From assembly GCA_932521025.1 (NCBI GenBank), contig OW051471.1:9238001-9302000 (forward strand): a DNA stretch of 64,000 bases, given 5' to 3'. Under the pieces are notes generated by a model, which saw only the letters and a program-made list of their open reading frames with translations, had not been told where the DNA came from and did no database searches. This document shows, in pieces, positions 42,392-54,767 of this stretch. Positions within the stretch are counted from its first letter, which is position 1, and each line of letters starts with the position of its first letter. The position numbers and the translations under genes were made by a program. The DNA comes from Oscheius onirici (lineage: Eukaryota > Nematoda > Chromadorea > Rhabditida > Rhabditidae).

Positions 42392-44965
42392 GGTAGTTTT
42401 CTTTCTGAACAGACTATAATAAACGAAAGAAAGAAGTGATAAGGGAGACACGAGCTCGAACAATTTTTCAGGTGTATGCTTTCTGCATCTGAATTTCCAA
42501 CAAGAAGGTTAAAAGTTCGATAATTTTTATCTTTAAAAGCAAACAGCAAATCACGATCAGTGTTCAAAGTCAACTTAACTGTCTTTTACTGAATAAGAGT
42601 GAAATATGAAGGAGTTCGAGCAAGATAACCTCCAGACTCTAGTGAAACCTGTTTTGTGGGCATAGATATTCGAAAAGAAGAGGAAATAAAACTCTTTTCT
42701 AGGAACGGGCCGGGATAAACAGGACATATTTGCCTATAATGGATGTGCAAGCGACTCTAGGCCTAGCAAAACGACAACAGAGCCCAGTACTTAACATTTT
42801 AGTTTTCGAAAAATAATAATATATTTGCGAATGAATAACAGTTCAACTGTGAGGATCACAGTTCTTATATGGAGGATTTTCGAAATACTCGCGACAAAAA
42901 CTTCTTCAGTGAATGGTCTAGTATACGACTTAGTCCCTGACAGGCGCTCCTCTATCAAAAGATAACAAGATTACCTAGATTTCTATTCATTAGAAACAGA
43001 CGAATTTTCTGCCAAATTGGAATGACTAACGTGTGTGGAGGGACCGACACTGAGACAAAGGGGAAATACAAAGACGCTCTTTCTGTATAGGTGGAGCCAT
43101 TCAGCTAATCTGTGGATAGAGTCAGCGAGGGTGGCTTCAAAACAACTGGAGTTGGGGCTGAATCAACCGCTGAGAGGATATCAACAGACAATCTCATGGG
43201 CTCCACCCTCACCGCAAAAAGTGAGAAATGATAAATGATCTTGTAATCTGATCTCGTTCATTTAGTTTGAACTTCATACGGGACGGTTTTCAGTTGAGTT
43301 GGCATGAAAAAGATGGTTCGTCTTTCCGAAGGAGTGTGAAATTCAGCGGACTTCTATGGCAGAAACATATCAAGCGTGATATCTAGTTTGTGTTTCGCAG
43401 CGGAAACTTTTTTTTTTCGTTTATAACAGACGCTGAGGTGACCAAGAAATTTACCTTAACTGTCTTTCTTTCAGCTGAAAACTGAGAAAAAGACTCTGGA
43501 TTCTCGTGAGAAACGAAAAAGAGCGAAAGTTGGAAAATACAACTGGATTTTTGAAGGTTTCTCAAACTGGAAGTGAAAAACAAAAGGTAAGGGGTTTGAA
43601 TTTGAGGGGTTGCAAATTCAAAGGGTTTGAATTTATTTCTAATTGTCACAGACTAGAGTATAACGGCACGGAGGCTCAATACTGTGAGACAAGCTCACTT
43701 TCCTAGAAAGTGGAGTATATGTTGATGAGGCTGAGTAAATGTAATAGAAACTCTGTCTGTACATAGTGGAATTCCAGCTTAGTCGCGCTAAAGTTCAAAA
43801 CACCCAGGGTTTAAGCTTGCCGAAAACGTCAACGATCAAGACGAACACTTCTTATCTCTGATTTATGTTCCCAGCACTTTTGGTCATAGCCTGTTCCAGA
43901 AACTAATTGGTTGCTCATCTTCCTCGTAAAGAATTAAAATAAAAGTAGGGTGTTCCGAGTCTATCCCTGGTTCTGACAGACAGATGACTATCATCTATAA
44001 ATTTGTTCGATGTCTAGACCCTGTTGTTGGGTCCAATGGACTCAGAAGAGTGGGGAAAACAAAAAAGTAGGGGAAATTTGAAGGAAATCCCCACAAACTA
44101 CGCGTCACATTCAATTAAGAAGCAACAATTACAGAAATTGAATTGTCTCAAATTACGGAAGTTACACCTCCATACACGCCGTGTCACAGACCCTCTAACA
44201 TTTCTGGGAATTGAAAAACGGAAATTGAGTAACAGTCTCAGAGCACAGTTACTAGTAATCTGATCATTCTTTATGTTCCTCTCACATTTCAAAGAGAAGG
44301 TTCTAGACTATACAAATGCCAAAAGTGAGTAGGTCTGTTACATTGAACCCCGGATGTTATGAAAGAAAAAGTTGTTTGTGGTGTGAGGCAAATGCCAGTA
44401 GACATGTCCGGAACTATCGAAAATGGTAATTGCGTTCCACGAACACTGTAAATGTTCGGTAAGGAAAAGCATTTGTGAAAATGGCAGCCGTTACAGTAGA
44501 AGGGTTAGGCACCCGGCTAATTTTCACAAGTGGGCCAGATCTTTCTTTTCTTTGTTACTCTAAAACCACACATCAGATCATGGAGTTACCTCAAAAATGT
44601 TTAAACCGCTGTACAAACTAAGAATAACGCGGTGAGATCGAAGCGTACCTGAACAGCACAACAATTCTTAAAGTTCTACAAACTGTGGGTAAGAGCACAC
44701 GAAACTGTTTCACCTTTAGGCTTGGAATAAATCAGAAGGGAGGAAGACAAAAAATTTGCCGCTTCCAGTACTCTGTTTGCACCCTTACCGTAAACACAGT
44801 TCAGGGGAGGGGGTTCTAGTCACACCGGTACCGTCTAGTCACAGCTGGATTCGTAAATAAGACTCCCTCCCCAGTTAAACCAGTTTTTGAGCTCCCTCCG
44901 ACCGCATCCGGGAAGTGTTGGAGTAAAGTGCAGTGCACATTGACTCTGGCGATTCGCAGACCATG

Positions 44966-45105
44966 ATCTGGCTAGAAAGAGCATAGCGAAGTAGTTCACG
45001 AATGGTCTGGCTCAGAGAACAGGAGTAGAGAACTATACAGCTTTTGTTAAAGGGTTTTGGCTTGAACTATTGTCAGGTCGGCTCTTTTCGGGTCAAAAGG
45101 ACCTA
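44966..45105 (+). repeat. Dispersed repeat family 2, copy B
   Basis: Matches the intronic copy at 22421-22570 (GGCTAGAAAG, TTCACGAATGGTCTGGC, AACAGGAGTAGAGAACTATAC, TTAAAGGG). Noncoding here. Confidence 0.6.
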
Positions 45106-46497
45106 AATTCTGTAGTGTAGCCATCATGAGCGAAGATGATCTCAACTAAAAAAAGACATAATAAAATGACAAAGCCAACATCCCGAACAACATCAAGGCG
45201 AATCAAACACACCAAACACATAACGTTTTCTGTGTTAAGCAGAGAGAGAGAGACGGTTTGCGTTTACAAGACAAGATTCGTACTACCTGACCGAACTGAA
45301 TAGTCACAAATAAGTGTAGAGTCACGATTCTCAGAAAACTGGCCATTCAACTACAGCCATGTGGAAGTATTGGTTGAAATGAACCTTCCGAATGAATAAA
45401 ATGCCTCTCGCTGCAAATAGAGCAGAAAGCTGGACAAAATCGCCCACTGACAAGACGATAAGGTTAATCTAGATCTACCGTTTCCCATAATATCTATTGT
45501 GGGTCTGAATGGTGGATGAAGCTAATCTTCGAGAAAGGTATTTACAGCAGCTGTCAGTGATCCCAAGATGAAAAGTATTGAGGACAACCGATGTGTTTGT
45601 GTCAAGAGATCTTCCTGCAGATGCTCGACTATTGTAATCTTCACTTTTAGGGGGAATTCCAACCTGTTTGAATGAATTACCAGCAAAAGGACTCGGAAAC
45701 TGACGTCTTCGAAGAATCAAGACTAATGGAAAGAAAATTGGTAACGACCACTCGCCGTGGAAAACGAAGTAGCAACTGTGGGAGTCTGATAGGGAAGTTT
45801 GTGGGAGTCCGGAAATTAGATCGATATCCATGAAATATACTTTACCGTAATCTCTGTTTTAATTTTCTCACAACTGTTTTAGTTCACGTTCTCATTGTGA
45901 TTTTCAATCCTTTCTAATTGCCAAAATGGCGGTATTCAAAATGAAAATGACACTCAAATCAAACAGTCATCGAAATGTTTTTCTTAATTATTATCGTTAA
46001 CAATACGAATGCCGGATTAGAGTTCGTATATATCGGCTGAACAGTCAGACCAGCAAAGTCTAGAAGAAACACGGTGAAGCAGCAGCCTCTTGTGGGTACA
46101 TGATGGTCAAGCAGAAAAGCATGAACACCATAAACTTTCCCTAAAGCACAGATTATGATCGTACTCTGATAATGTGTAGCAGAAAGTTCGTAGACATGAT
46201 TGGCACTGGTGGGAATGAAAGAGATATGGTCGTGTGAGTGAGGGTTCGAACCTTTTTTGCACACATGCAGAGTTTCAATTCTCGACTGTGAACTGTTTGG
46301 TTACCCAGAGCTTGTACTTTTTACGAAAAACATCCGTGACTCGCCAAAACGATCCAAGCAAACTAACAGGACCTATTTATCTTCTCGACTCCTCATAAAA
46401 ATCCGGTCGAAATTGAGCGAGATAAACTTTCCTGAAGAAAATGCTTAACACTCTTTAGCTTGTCGAGTGGGAATTTGATCGTTGGCTGGTTCTACAA

Positions 46498-46824
46498 ATG
46501 AGAAAAACAGCTAAGAGCAGGGTGCTGAAATGCAAACGAAGGCTCTCCAACACAGCACGCTCCAACGCTCAACGACACGACGTCAAGTTCAAGGACAAGC
46601 CGTTCAACCCCGGTCAAGATGCCTGCGTGCTCAACTACAATGTTCGTGACCAGAAGGAAGTCGCTCCTCTTAAGCTCGCCTACGAACATCGTGTCAAGGA
46701 CAAGGATCCGCTCCGATCCAAGAAGATTCGCTCAATCCAGGACAACAGCCAGCTGTACAGCAAGAACCAGATCAACCACATGGGACAGCACAACGTCACC
46801 AAGAAGCCGCGTGGAAGCGTCTAA
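46498..46824 (+). CDS. Small highly basic protein, single exon
   Basis: ATG 46498 in good context (ACAAATGA) opens 108 residues without introns. It is rich in Lys, Arg, Asn and Gln: MRKTAKSRVLKCKRRLSN, QRHDVKFKDKPFNPGQDA, RDQKEVAPLKLAYEHRVKD, MGQHNVTKKPRGSV. No signal peptide or membrane span. Codon choice is GC-rich at third positions (AAG, CTC, GTC), unlike the flanking DNA, which supports real, well-expressed coding. I do not recognise the family; a nucleic-acid-binding or ribosome-associated role is only a guess from charge. A 13-bp stem hairpin lies 65 bp after the stop. Confidence 0.6.
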   Translation: MRKTAKSRVLKCKRRLSNTARSNAQRHDVKFKDKPFNPGQDACVLNYNVRDQKEVAPLKLAYEHRVKDKDPLRSKKIRSIQDNSQLYSKNQINHMGQHNVTKKPRGSV

Positions 46825-47599
46825 AGGGAGGAAGGGCATGTCAGGCCAGTCGTCATCTTTCTATCATTTTCCCTCCATTCTGTTATTTTCCGGTTACGGT
46901 AACCTCTTACCGTAACCGGCACGTACGTAATTTCTATTCCCACGCCCCGTTTTCGAATATTTATCTCTTCTGATTGTTCCCGAGTCTCGTTCTCGGCGTT
47001 TTGCTCCCGTTCTTCGTTTTGTTGTTCTCCTCACAATCGAGCTTTACGCTTGGCACTATCCACTTTTGTCGGTAGCCACCCCGACCGATCACGACTGACC
47101 GTCTTTATCTCTTCTCTGATAGTTTCGGTCTACTCCAGTGCGGCCCTCACTACTGTGCGATCATTTCATCTCGGTCTCAAAAACATTGTAGAGATCAAAA
47201 CCTTGGTAATCTCTCTGCTATTTCAGCGCAATGGTGTCTACACATCTGTAAGTGATCTTTTATTCCGGAAAATGTTGGGTCTTATAGGTCATTTTAGCGT
47301 TCTCTACAAAATCTGCTTTCTGGATAGGAAACTCGCTTATACCAGCTGTAGGAGAACTGGTCAAAGTACAGAACGAGTCCTGGACCAATGTTGGGTAAAT
47401 CATCGCCACTATTTGTCGACGAAACCGTCTGAATATTCATACCTTCGTGATATGGTTCATACTTCGTATAAAAGGCCTCCGGGCCCAAACTTTGGTACCA
47501 GTTCACAATAAACCCTTTAACGAACACTTTGTTCGATTCGCGTTTCACTATCCCACATTTTTTATTATCCTTCCCAACTTTGTTGATAAAAAGTTTATT
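46825..47599. other. Region after the basic-protein gene, ambiguous frames
   Basis: It contains the hairpin at 46890-46919. Both strands have a long open frame at 47050-47550 (plus 153 codons from a non-ATG start, minus 84 codons), neither with linked exons or motifs. Confidence 0.4.
46890..46919. other. Perfect 13-bp stem hairpin downstream of the basic-protein gene
   Basis: CCGGTTACGGTAA, loop CCTC, TTACCGTAACCGG. It starts 65 bp after the stop at 46824 and is probably within the 3' untranslated region. It differs from the histone mRNA stem-loop. Confidence 0.65.
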
Positions 47600-49655
47600 T
47601 TAAAGCATTTCATCCGGCATCATTGATCCTTTTCTTGAGAAGGAACGCAGAGAACTGGTGTCGAAGGAATGACTCACACTGAGGTAGGCACGTGAAGCTC
47701 TGGAATAGACTCTATGAAAGAAGAGGTGACAGGAAATGAGGAGGAGATTACCTGGCGCGGGATGGCCGGCGCAGGAGATGTTCGTGAGGGGCTTCAGTTT
47801 CAGAAAGGGAAGTTGGAGAGTCGCCGACGTCCACGTCGTCATCCTGGAAAAGGCAAAGTTAAAGGGACAGAAAAACACATAGACATCAGAAAAAGCCTAC
47901 CTTGACAATGACATAATAGGCAGTGAGAAGAGCAGCACAGTTGGCGGCAATAGTAACTACAGAAAGCATCGGTTGAAGATGGCCTGAGATCAAGGCCAGC
48001 ACCATTACTGAATCAAAGTTTCCATCTACAAAAAATGGGAAAAACTTACAAGCCCTGTTATTTTGAAAGTGATTAATAGTGAGACTTAGCGTAGTGATAA
48101 AAGCTGTAGGCACTTGAACAATGAGAAAACTTATGGTTACTGTAGTGATGAGTATTCGCGTCTGATCCCGCGGCGTCCGACCAAAGCGATTACTGAAAAA
48201 AAAATCTGTTTATTCTAAAAAATCCGCTGAAAACTACGGGGTTACGGTATCATGAGTACGACAAGGATACGGTCTGAATCATTCTTATTCGAGTCTCAAA
48301 TCCTACACTGAAACTTACATGACTCCTTCAAAAATTTTGAAATTGTATGGGGAGAGGATTAGCCTGTACTTTGAGATGTTACCCTTTCACGGAGTGATCA
48401 AACAAAAAACTCACTGCCTGGTTGCCAGAGACCCCATGTCGATCTCCGGTTCTCTGATAAAGCCCACGTGGAGAAGACATAAAAGAAATCCGGGGATCAG
48501 AAATTGAACGACGAAATCAGCTAATGGCAGAAAGACCTGCAAAAGCTGTTTCTGTGACGAGAAGAACACTGGTTAACAGTTTCAAATTCTTGGCTGTATC
48601 TTTTTATTTGTACCCTGTAACATTGGAAACATTGCGTTATTAAATTTATCTTAAAAGTTATTTAAAACGGCCCACCTTCCAAAAAGACCTGTTGACTACG
48701 TTCATAAGAGCACCATCTTTGACCATGCATCTGCTCGCCCAACGAGGTGCAGGCTCAGTATCTGAAAGAGTTTACTCCTCCTCAGTAACGGAAAATACTC
48801 ACCCATACAAAATTGATAAGTAGTAGTATCATGTTCAAAGAACCGTAACACTCCCAGAGCACAACAAACAAAGATGATGACCCAAATTGCTCTGGAGAAT
48901 CGCTCCACTGTCCTCAGTTTTAAGGTGTTTCTGTGATATTGTGTGAGAAACCTGGAAGAGTTTACTGAGCTATTGAGTAGGAACCTGGCAGCTGCTAAGA
49001 GAACACTAAACAATGTCATCATAGTGTCCATTGTGTGAGGAACAGCTTCCATGGTTGTTCGGAAGAGGTGACACATGACTACCGACTGGTTCAGAGACCT
49101 GGAGAAAGTATGTGGAAGGTGTTGAAAGAAAGATACCTCGTGCCGTCTCCAATGATGTAGTACCAGACGGTGAAAGGCATTGGTGCCAGGACACTGATCC
49201 AGCCACAGAAAGCAAGAAGCCAGATCATTTGGTAAAGAGGATTGGGCTGAAATTGTAATATACGTTTTCCAAAGCATTGAAAGTGGCTACGACAAATCTA
49301 GTTTGTATCCTCACATCCCGCAGAAAAGTCACCTGTCTCTCTTAGGAAAGGTCTCGCTTATTATTTCACGACAAAGGGAGAGAATCACAGTGCTCCATTC
49401 AAAATCTTCTCGTATTGTTTTACGGCTAGTTTAGCCAAGAAAGGAAAATCCCGAAAAAGTTTGAGAACTCGCATATCTCCGGTCGCCTTCCCTCTTCTCC
49501 CTCTTGCCCATCCCTAGAACAACAGCACAAAGCGGAGCAATTAGCGTCAAAAGAAGCATCGGATATGCGAATCCATAGACCACCTAAAGTATTTTTTCAC
49601 TTTTCTACATCGACCATACCATGTGTGTCCAGCCGTTGTTCAGCCGTCCGAACAT
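47600..49655 (-). CDS. Rhodopsin-class neuropeptide GPCR (sex-peptide-receptor/FMRFamide-receptor-like)
   Basis: Seven-helix receptor, expected at the plasma membrane of neurons or muscle. ATG 49655 gives [14 protein letters not shown]1 [19 protein letters not shown]2 [22 protein letters not shown]3 [19 protein letters not shown] with [13 protein letters not shown]4 [15 protein letters not shown], Cys-containing loop 2 (YQFCM, ASRCMV), TM5 [21 protein letters not shown]6 [18 protein letters not shown] and TM7 [21 protein letters not shown]. The order of the E-x-x-P-H TM3 motif and the TM1 YG-x-x-x-P motif recalls the sex peptide receptor / dmsr group. The DRY-like box is replaced by AARF. The tail ([10 protein letters not shown] ... 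[17 protein letters not shown]) is rich in Ser and ends MMPDEML. Most introns join in phase; the one after TM1 (about 49248-49517) is uncertain. Confidence 0.65.
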
Positions 49656-51116
49656 GAACCCAACATTCAATGAGACCTCGCATTTTTTTCTTGGAAAATC
49701 ATAAAAAAACCCGTCTCCACAGCAACATTTTGCCGCCTAAAATAGGTTGTCTTTGGAAAATGAAGAAAACTACTCTTTGATCCTCTGTAGCGCACTGGTC
49801 TGACGGTAAAATTGAAATGTTGTGAATGCGGAGGTCGTCATCGCCATCAATTGAGGTCAGGTACATTAATCATAAATGGGAGATGTTCCTGCAAAAAGCA
49901 GATTTTTCGATTAAAGGACAAAAGAACGCGAGAGTGCCATAATGAGAGGACATACTTGGAGTCATTGAATTAGAGGCAGGCCTAAGAATCTTCCGGGATT
50001 TCGTTTTGTCTTAACTGTTTGCAAAGAAACGTCGGAGAACTAAAAGACTTATAGAAAATTAATTTATAGTGATCAGAAAGTACGAAAGACTTATAAGGAT
50101 CTCTTTTGAATAGCTGCAATCATCATAGTTGGGCTACAGGAACTACCACATTCTCTTCGAAATCTTACCTGATAACAAATTTTTCAGATTACCGTTGAAG
50201 AAAGAATAAGAACGTTTTCAAATATAAAGAGAAGGTGACTGGCACGCAGCAATGTGAAAAGTTAGAAAAGTAAGGAGAAGTCCATTTAACCAAAACAAGT
50301 TGTGCTACGCCCCTCCGGGGCTAAGTGAAGTAGTTTTGTCCTTTTCAAAACATATAACAGTTAACAGTTTGCTGTTTGATCCCTCTCCAGATCAATTAAT
50401 AGATAAGAGTAGCTTAAATACTGTACATGAAGCAAAAATACAATCTGCAGGGTCTGAAAGCACAGAGACAGTTCTCTGTCCCTCTATCCCTCTATTTCGT
50501 ATTCCTGGCCGTGCTCCTATTCTCCCCTATCCCTGTTCTCCAGTTGTATTATCACTCTGTTGGAGCTAAAGTTATAGTAGAAACCCCCTGAACGCTTTCC
50601 CGTATTCCTAACCCGCACTTTCTCTACTGTCCGGAAACTATCCCCAGTCAAAAATAATCAAAGTCCAATTGCAAACTGACTTGTCTAAACTTGTTACACT
50701 AACTCCCTTCCCCCTTAATTGTGCGCACAAATTGCTCCATTTTAATTACCAATTAGAGGTTCCGACAGACAGACACACACACACAGAGAGACCTGGGAGC
50801 AATTTAAACTAGATTTAGGTTAACCGCATGTTCTTTGGACTCAAACACGGTCAGAATCGCGGATTTAGAAAATGACAGTAAAAAAGGGACTCAGCTTATC
50901 CATTTCCATTTCAGGACTCTATCAGTAAACTTCTTCAAGAGATCATCTTGGGTTCTTCTTAAAATTCCTTCCTGATCTCTTGCAGAAGAGAATTTGTCAT
51001 GTGAGCCGATAAGAGTACAAGAAGAAGTTTCTCGAACACAGATTTCTTTCTAACTCGGTTATTTAAAGAATCACGAAGATTTGGTACGAACGACAAGGGT
51101 TTGAGTGCGTCCCAAG

Positions 51117-51300
51117 CAGGGGGTGCGAAAGTACCGTATACTCGAAAGTCGAAAGTAGCGCGCCAACTCTTAAACATAGACGCCGATACTCAAGAGGATT
51201 TGAAAATCAGCTGCGTATCGACGCCAATGATTAAAAGTTGGTGCCGACCATGGCGGCTTTTGACCTTCGAGTATACGGTACTTTCCCACATCCCTGGTAC
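51117..51300. mobile_element. Foldback/MITE-like element with long imperfect inverted arms
   Basis: The left arm (from about 51117, core GAAAGTACCGTATACTCGAA) and right arm (to about 51300, core TTCGAGTATACGGTACTTTC) are near-perfect inverses at their cores and continue imperfectly inward for about 75 bp to CGCCGATAC / GTATCGACG. The similarity also extends a few bases outward. No coding content. Confidence 0.7.
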
Positions 51301-51496
51301 CAAGACGCTGCTTATTCATTGGACTCCCCTGTATTTAAAAAAGTATTGTCCTTGGAAGATTTCCAAAAAAAAATTCCAAACCGCTGAATTCACAGGGTCA
51401 GAATCTTCCTGTTTTTTTTCTCTTTTGCAAAATCTGGGATTCTAGGGGGACCCAATAAAACAAATGTGACGAGACAAAACGGGTGGGAAATTTGTC

Positions 51497-51575
51497 ATCA
51501 TAGTGTAGTGGTTAGCACTATTGTCTAGTAATCGAACGTAACCAGGGGGTTGTTGGTTCGATTCCTGTCAAAAAA
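51497..51575 (+). repeat. tRNA-like SINE head
   Basis: GTGTAGTGGTTAGCACT (A-box, with a 4-bp D-stem) and GGGGTTGTTGGTTCGATTCC (B-box). It shares both blocks with 20515-20592. T-stem pairing is poor, so it is not called as a tRNA gene. Confidence 0.45.
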
Positions 51576-52186
51576 GTTTTTTATTTTTGGTTCCCTGAGG
51601 TTTTCGAGGGTCCTGATCACGATTATGATGTCCATTTGATGTTTTTTTGCTATAAAACACTTCCTAATAAACAACTAAAATTTGTGAATAATGAGGTTTT
51701 TTAGCCTAACAATAAGAGGCCATGCTCAGTTCGAATACGATACAATGAGGCTGTTTTTTTATTTTTGTCCGGACGCAACTGGTTTAAAGGCTAAAACAAG
51801 TTCATGTTTACCAGAACACAGATCAGTTGATGAGTGACGCCGAAAAAGCAGCTCGTTTGAATAATTAAACGGCGATTAATAGAGCACAGAAATATGCGTA
51901 CACATTCCAAAAGGAGAGGATTCTGGGAAATGAGTAAATGGGAATAATCAAAACTTTTATGTTAAAGATGAGATCAATAACTGGCGACATGCATGAGTGC
52001 TAATCTGTTGCAAATCCGAGAGGATTCTCTTTTCTCTCTCGGTCTCGACCCGACCCGTCGAAGCAATTAGCATCGTTTTTCATGTCTCTATTAGATGCAG
52101 AGGGAGCGTTTTTCTAGATGAGCTCCTTTGAAACTTTCAGGGCTTTTTGGTGACAATTTCTAAAGAATTCACAAGAATACAGATAT

Positions 52187-52671
52187 GAAAAAGCTTCGAA
52201 ATTAACAAGAATCTTACGGTTCCCTTAGCATACCAAAGAAATTTTCCACGTCTCACAGCTCTGATTTATCAGCTGGCGGTTGACTACAATTGCCCTAATT
52301 GCTTCCGACTTGGGTTGTTGGATGTCAATCGCTCTACTGGAATAGAATATCTTCCAAGACGTCTCTTCTCCGATGACTCTCTATTCTACCCAAGACGAGA
52401 AGACCGCTGCAGCTCTACTCTACCATTTGTCGTTGCAACAGGGGAATTCCCTCCCGAGAACGCCCTGGACAAGCGAGGGAGGTATGTTCCATTCTCCGAG
52501 GACAAGACCGTCATCGTCAGCTTACTTCTGTCACAGGAATTGGATCCGACTTTGACTGTCCGAAGAGCCGCTCTCATCGAAGACTTGATAAAGCGAATAA
52601 ATGAAATGAATGACTATGGAGAATGTCGATCTTACAGCTTTAGTTGCCACTTACAGATATTAAAACCATGA
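52187..52671 (+). CDS. Possible coding exon, unknown product
   Basis: An open frame of about 160 codons without an ATG near its start, ending TGA at 52669-52671. It reads SFEINKNLTVPLAYQRNFPR, ALIYQLAVDYNCPNCFRLG, RRLFSDDSLFYPRRED, EDKTVIVSLLLSQELDPTL and RRAALIEDLIKRINEMND. Composition looks coding, but I could not link it to other exons. It may be one exon of a larger gene or a remnant. Confidence 0.3.
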
Positions 52672-53977
52672 GTGATGCGTATAAATGAGAACTCTCGTAT
52701 TAGTGTTATTTTGACACGTGAATATGGAGAGCAGCTGTTTTAGACATGAATAAGACATGAATATTTTGTTCTGTTCATTCACTAACCTAATTTTAGCCCT
52801 AAATTCTTTGACTCGTGTACTCGTAAAATGAAAGTACTTAGAATACCTCTGAGATAATCTGGTGAATGAAGACGAAAGAAGGTCGTTTGGAGAAAGTGGA
52901 CTGAAATTGCCAGGATTAGGCAATCGGCGTCAGTGCATACTGATCTCCTGATTGAAAAAATACCCAAAGAAAGTTCTTATCTTTAGCCTCATGCCTATTC
53001 TCGAGCGGAACGGGGAAATTCCTCTTAATAATGACGACAGAAAGTCGGTAATGATACGTGAGAGAATACATCAGCAAGGCTAATTTGGCGGTTTTGGAGA
53101 ACGAGCTGAACGTGATGGATTGCAATAGGGTCACTTTTGGGTGGAGGTCAGCCACTGGAGACAACAGGAGTGTTTTAAATGTCGAACATTTTCTGTTTTA
53201 CCTTTTGTGAGAAGAGAGTTGAACGATGTTTGGAAAAGAGAAGAGTACTGGGAACACAGTGAGGTAAGCGGATGGGTGAAAAATGAACTGAAGGATGCCA
53301 ACAAAGCAGTGAAATCTTTTCCAATGACAATTTCTCTAATTCAGTAGTGCAACTTGAATACTTTTTCGAGGAAAATTCTATTGAAATTGGTTAGGGAAGA
53401 AACAGGGCACCAAAAATAGGAAGAAATAGGGTCAAACGAAAATTGACGGAACATGATTGAAATCGATATCTCGTCCAAATCATTGCCAAAAAGCAAAACT
53501 AAAAAAAATTCGTCAAACTGGAAAACTAGGGATATCCCAGAGCTCTATTTTGTTGTCATAGCATTGAGCTAAACTAGATATTTACGGAGCGAAAAAAACC
53601 TAAACCCGAGGAACTTGACGCTTTGAAGCTTTATTCGGCAAAACACACGTACTTGATTTTTGAAATGGAAGATTAGTCGAGAAAAGATTAAAAATGAAAA
53701 GTTTTTAATAACTGGCATTTTCCAGGAGCATCAAATGCTCATCAGTGATCACTGGCTTACAAGCGTGAAATATATAGCCAGATTGAGAGAGATTCTCTGA
53801 ATGGTTAATCAGAAGAGATAAGTAATGAAGTCTAGTGACCGAGTTTACTTTTCAGCGTGGAGATATGAGTAAAATCGAGTCAGGGGCTTTTTGATGCTTT
53901 CTTCAATAGCCGCCACACTAACTGCTTCCTGTCTGACTGAGCTGTTTTTGCAAAACTGACGTGTCTTTTTATGAACG

Positions 53978-54373
53978 ATGGCAGATCATCCCGATCTCAC
54001 GAAGCTGTCTGGACTACTGGGGCAAATAAGAATCTCTGGCTGTCAAAAGATGAGGGTCAGTGTCGTCCCGGGGACATCCGAATGCTTCGTTAGGCAGGGG
54101 CGAGACGGCCGGCGACTGATCACAGCCATCAATGGGACCTTGGAGAGGCGCAGAGACTTGGCTCTTCTATCAATTTCGCTGTATTCAGAGTCGGTCTCCA
54201 GTGGATTTGAAGCGAAGAAATCGAGAACCAACTTCTTTTCAGATGGGCCTAAACATATTAACGTGTGCCACAAGTCAAAATATTGGAGTCTGGACTGGGG
54301 AGAGTTAGGGTTCATGGACAAAGTAGACAATCTTTTCTGTATTCTCGCAAAATACTACTATTCCGAAAGTTGA
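53978..54373 (+). CDS. Hypothetical ORF
   Basis: ATG 53978, 131 codons: MADHPDLTKLSGLLGQIRIS, VPGTSECFVRQGRDGRRLIT, SSGFEAKKSRTNFFSDGPKH. The opposite strand is also open over 54043-54330, so coding direction is not certain. No motif. Confidence 0.25.
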   Translation: MADHPDLTKLSGLLGQIRISGCQKMRVSVVPGTSECFVRQGRDGRRLITAINGTLERRRDLALLSISLYSESVSSGFEAKKSRTNFFSDGPKHINVCHKSKYWSLDWGELGFMDKVDNLFCILAKYYYSES

Positions 54374-54767
54374 CTTCACTTATGAATACCAAAAGTCACA
54401 TCTATGTGCTCGAACAACTGTGCCCCGATAAGAGCAGACTACTTCTATCGACCACTCCCTGATCAAGTACTTCTTTGCCTCGCCGTTATTGGTTTATCTG
54501 CAATGTGAGAAAAGAAAATGAGTTCAAAAGTGAATTTGGCTTATTAGCAGAGATGTATCGAAAAGTATTGAAACTACTAAAAACAAAGTTTTTTGATATC
54601 GCTATTTGATATCATTGATAGGCGGCGGCAAATATTTATGTTTATAAAAATATCAAACTCGTAAATATCCAACTCGACCACACTGGCTAGATTAAATTTA
54701 TCGGTGTCCTAATAGGTTGTAACTCTCATTACTTTGTTCGTTCTGGTCTCTACTCTCTGCCTATCCG

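Larger units (their letters stand above)
41918..46497. other. Long gene-poor region
   Basis: About 4.6 kb. Supported features are a perfect palindrome, a short hairpin and a dispersed repeat, listed separately. The longest frame (minus 45475-45831, 118 codons) has no motif or linked exon. Oligopurine GA runs occur at about 45241. Confidence 0.5.
49656..54767. other. Long gene-poor region
   Basis: About 5.1 kb. Supported features are a foldback element (51117-51300), a tRNA-like SINE head (51497-51575), a short CA/GA microsatellite at about 50771-50790, and two weak coding candidates listed separately. A minus-strand frame at 52916-53164 is open without motifs. Confidence 0.45.

Noticed and set aside
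45475-45831. 118-codon minus-strand frame
   Set aside because: No motif, no linked exons, and an AT/GC composition like the surrounding gene-poor DNA.
47050-47550. Plus 153-codon and minus 84-codon frames
   Set aside because: The plus frame has no ATG at its start; neither strand has linked exons or a recognised motif. The minus frame looks slightly more protein-like but cannot be supported.
52916-53347. Open frames on both strands near 53 kb
   Set aside because: Both strands are open with no motif; no splice partner was found.
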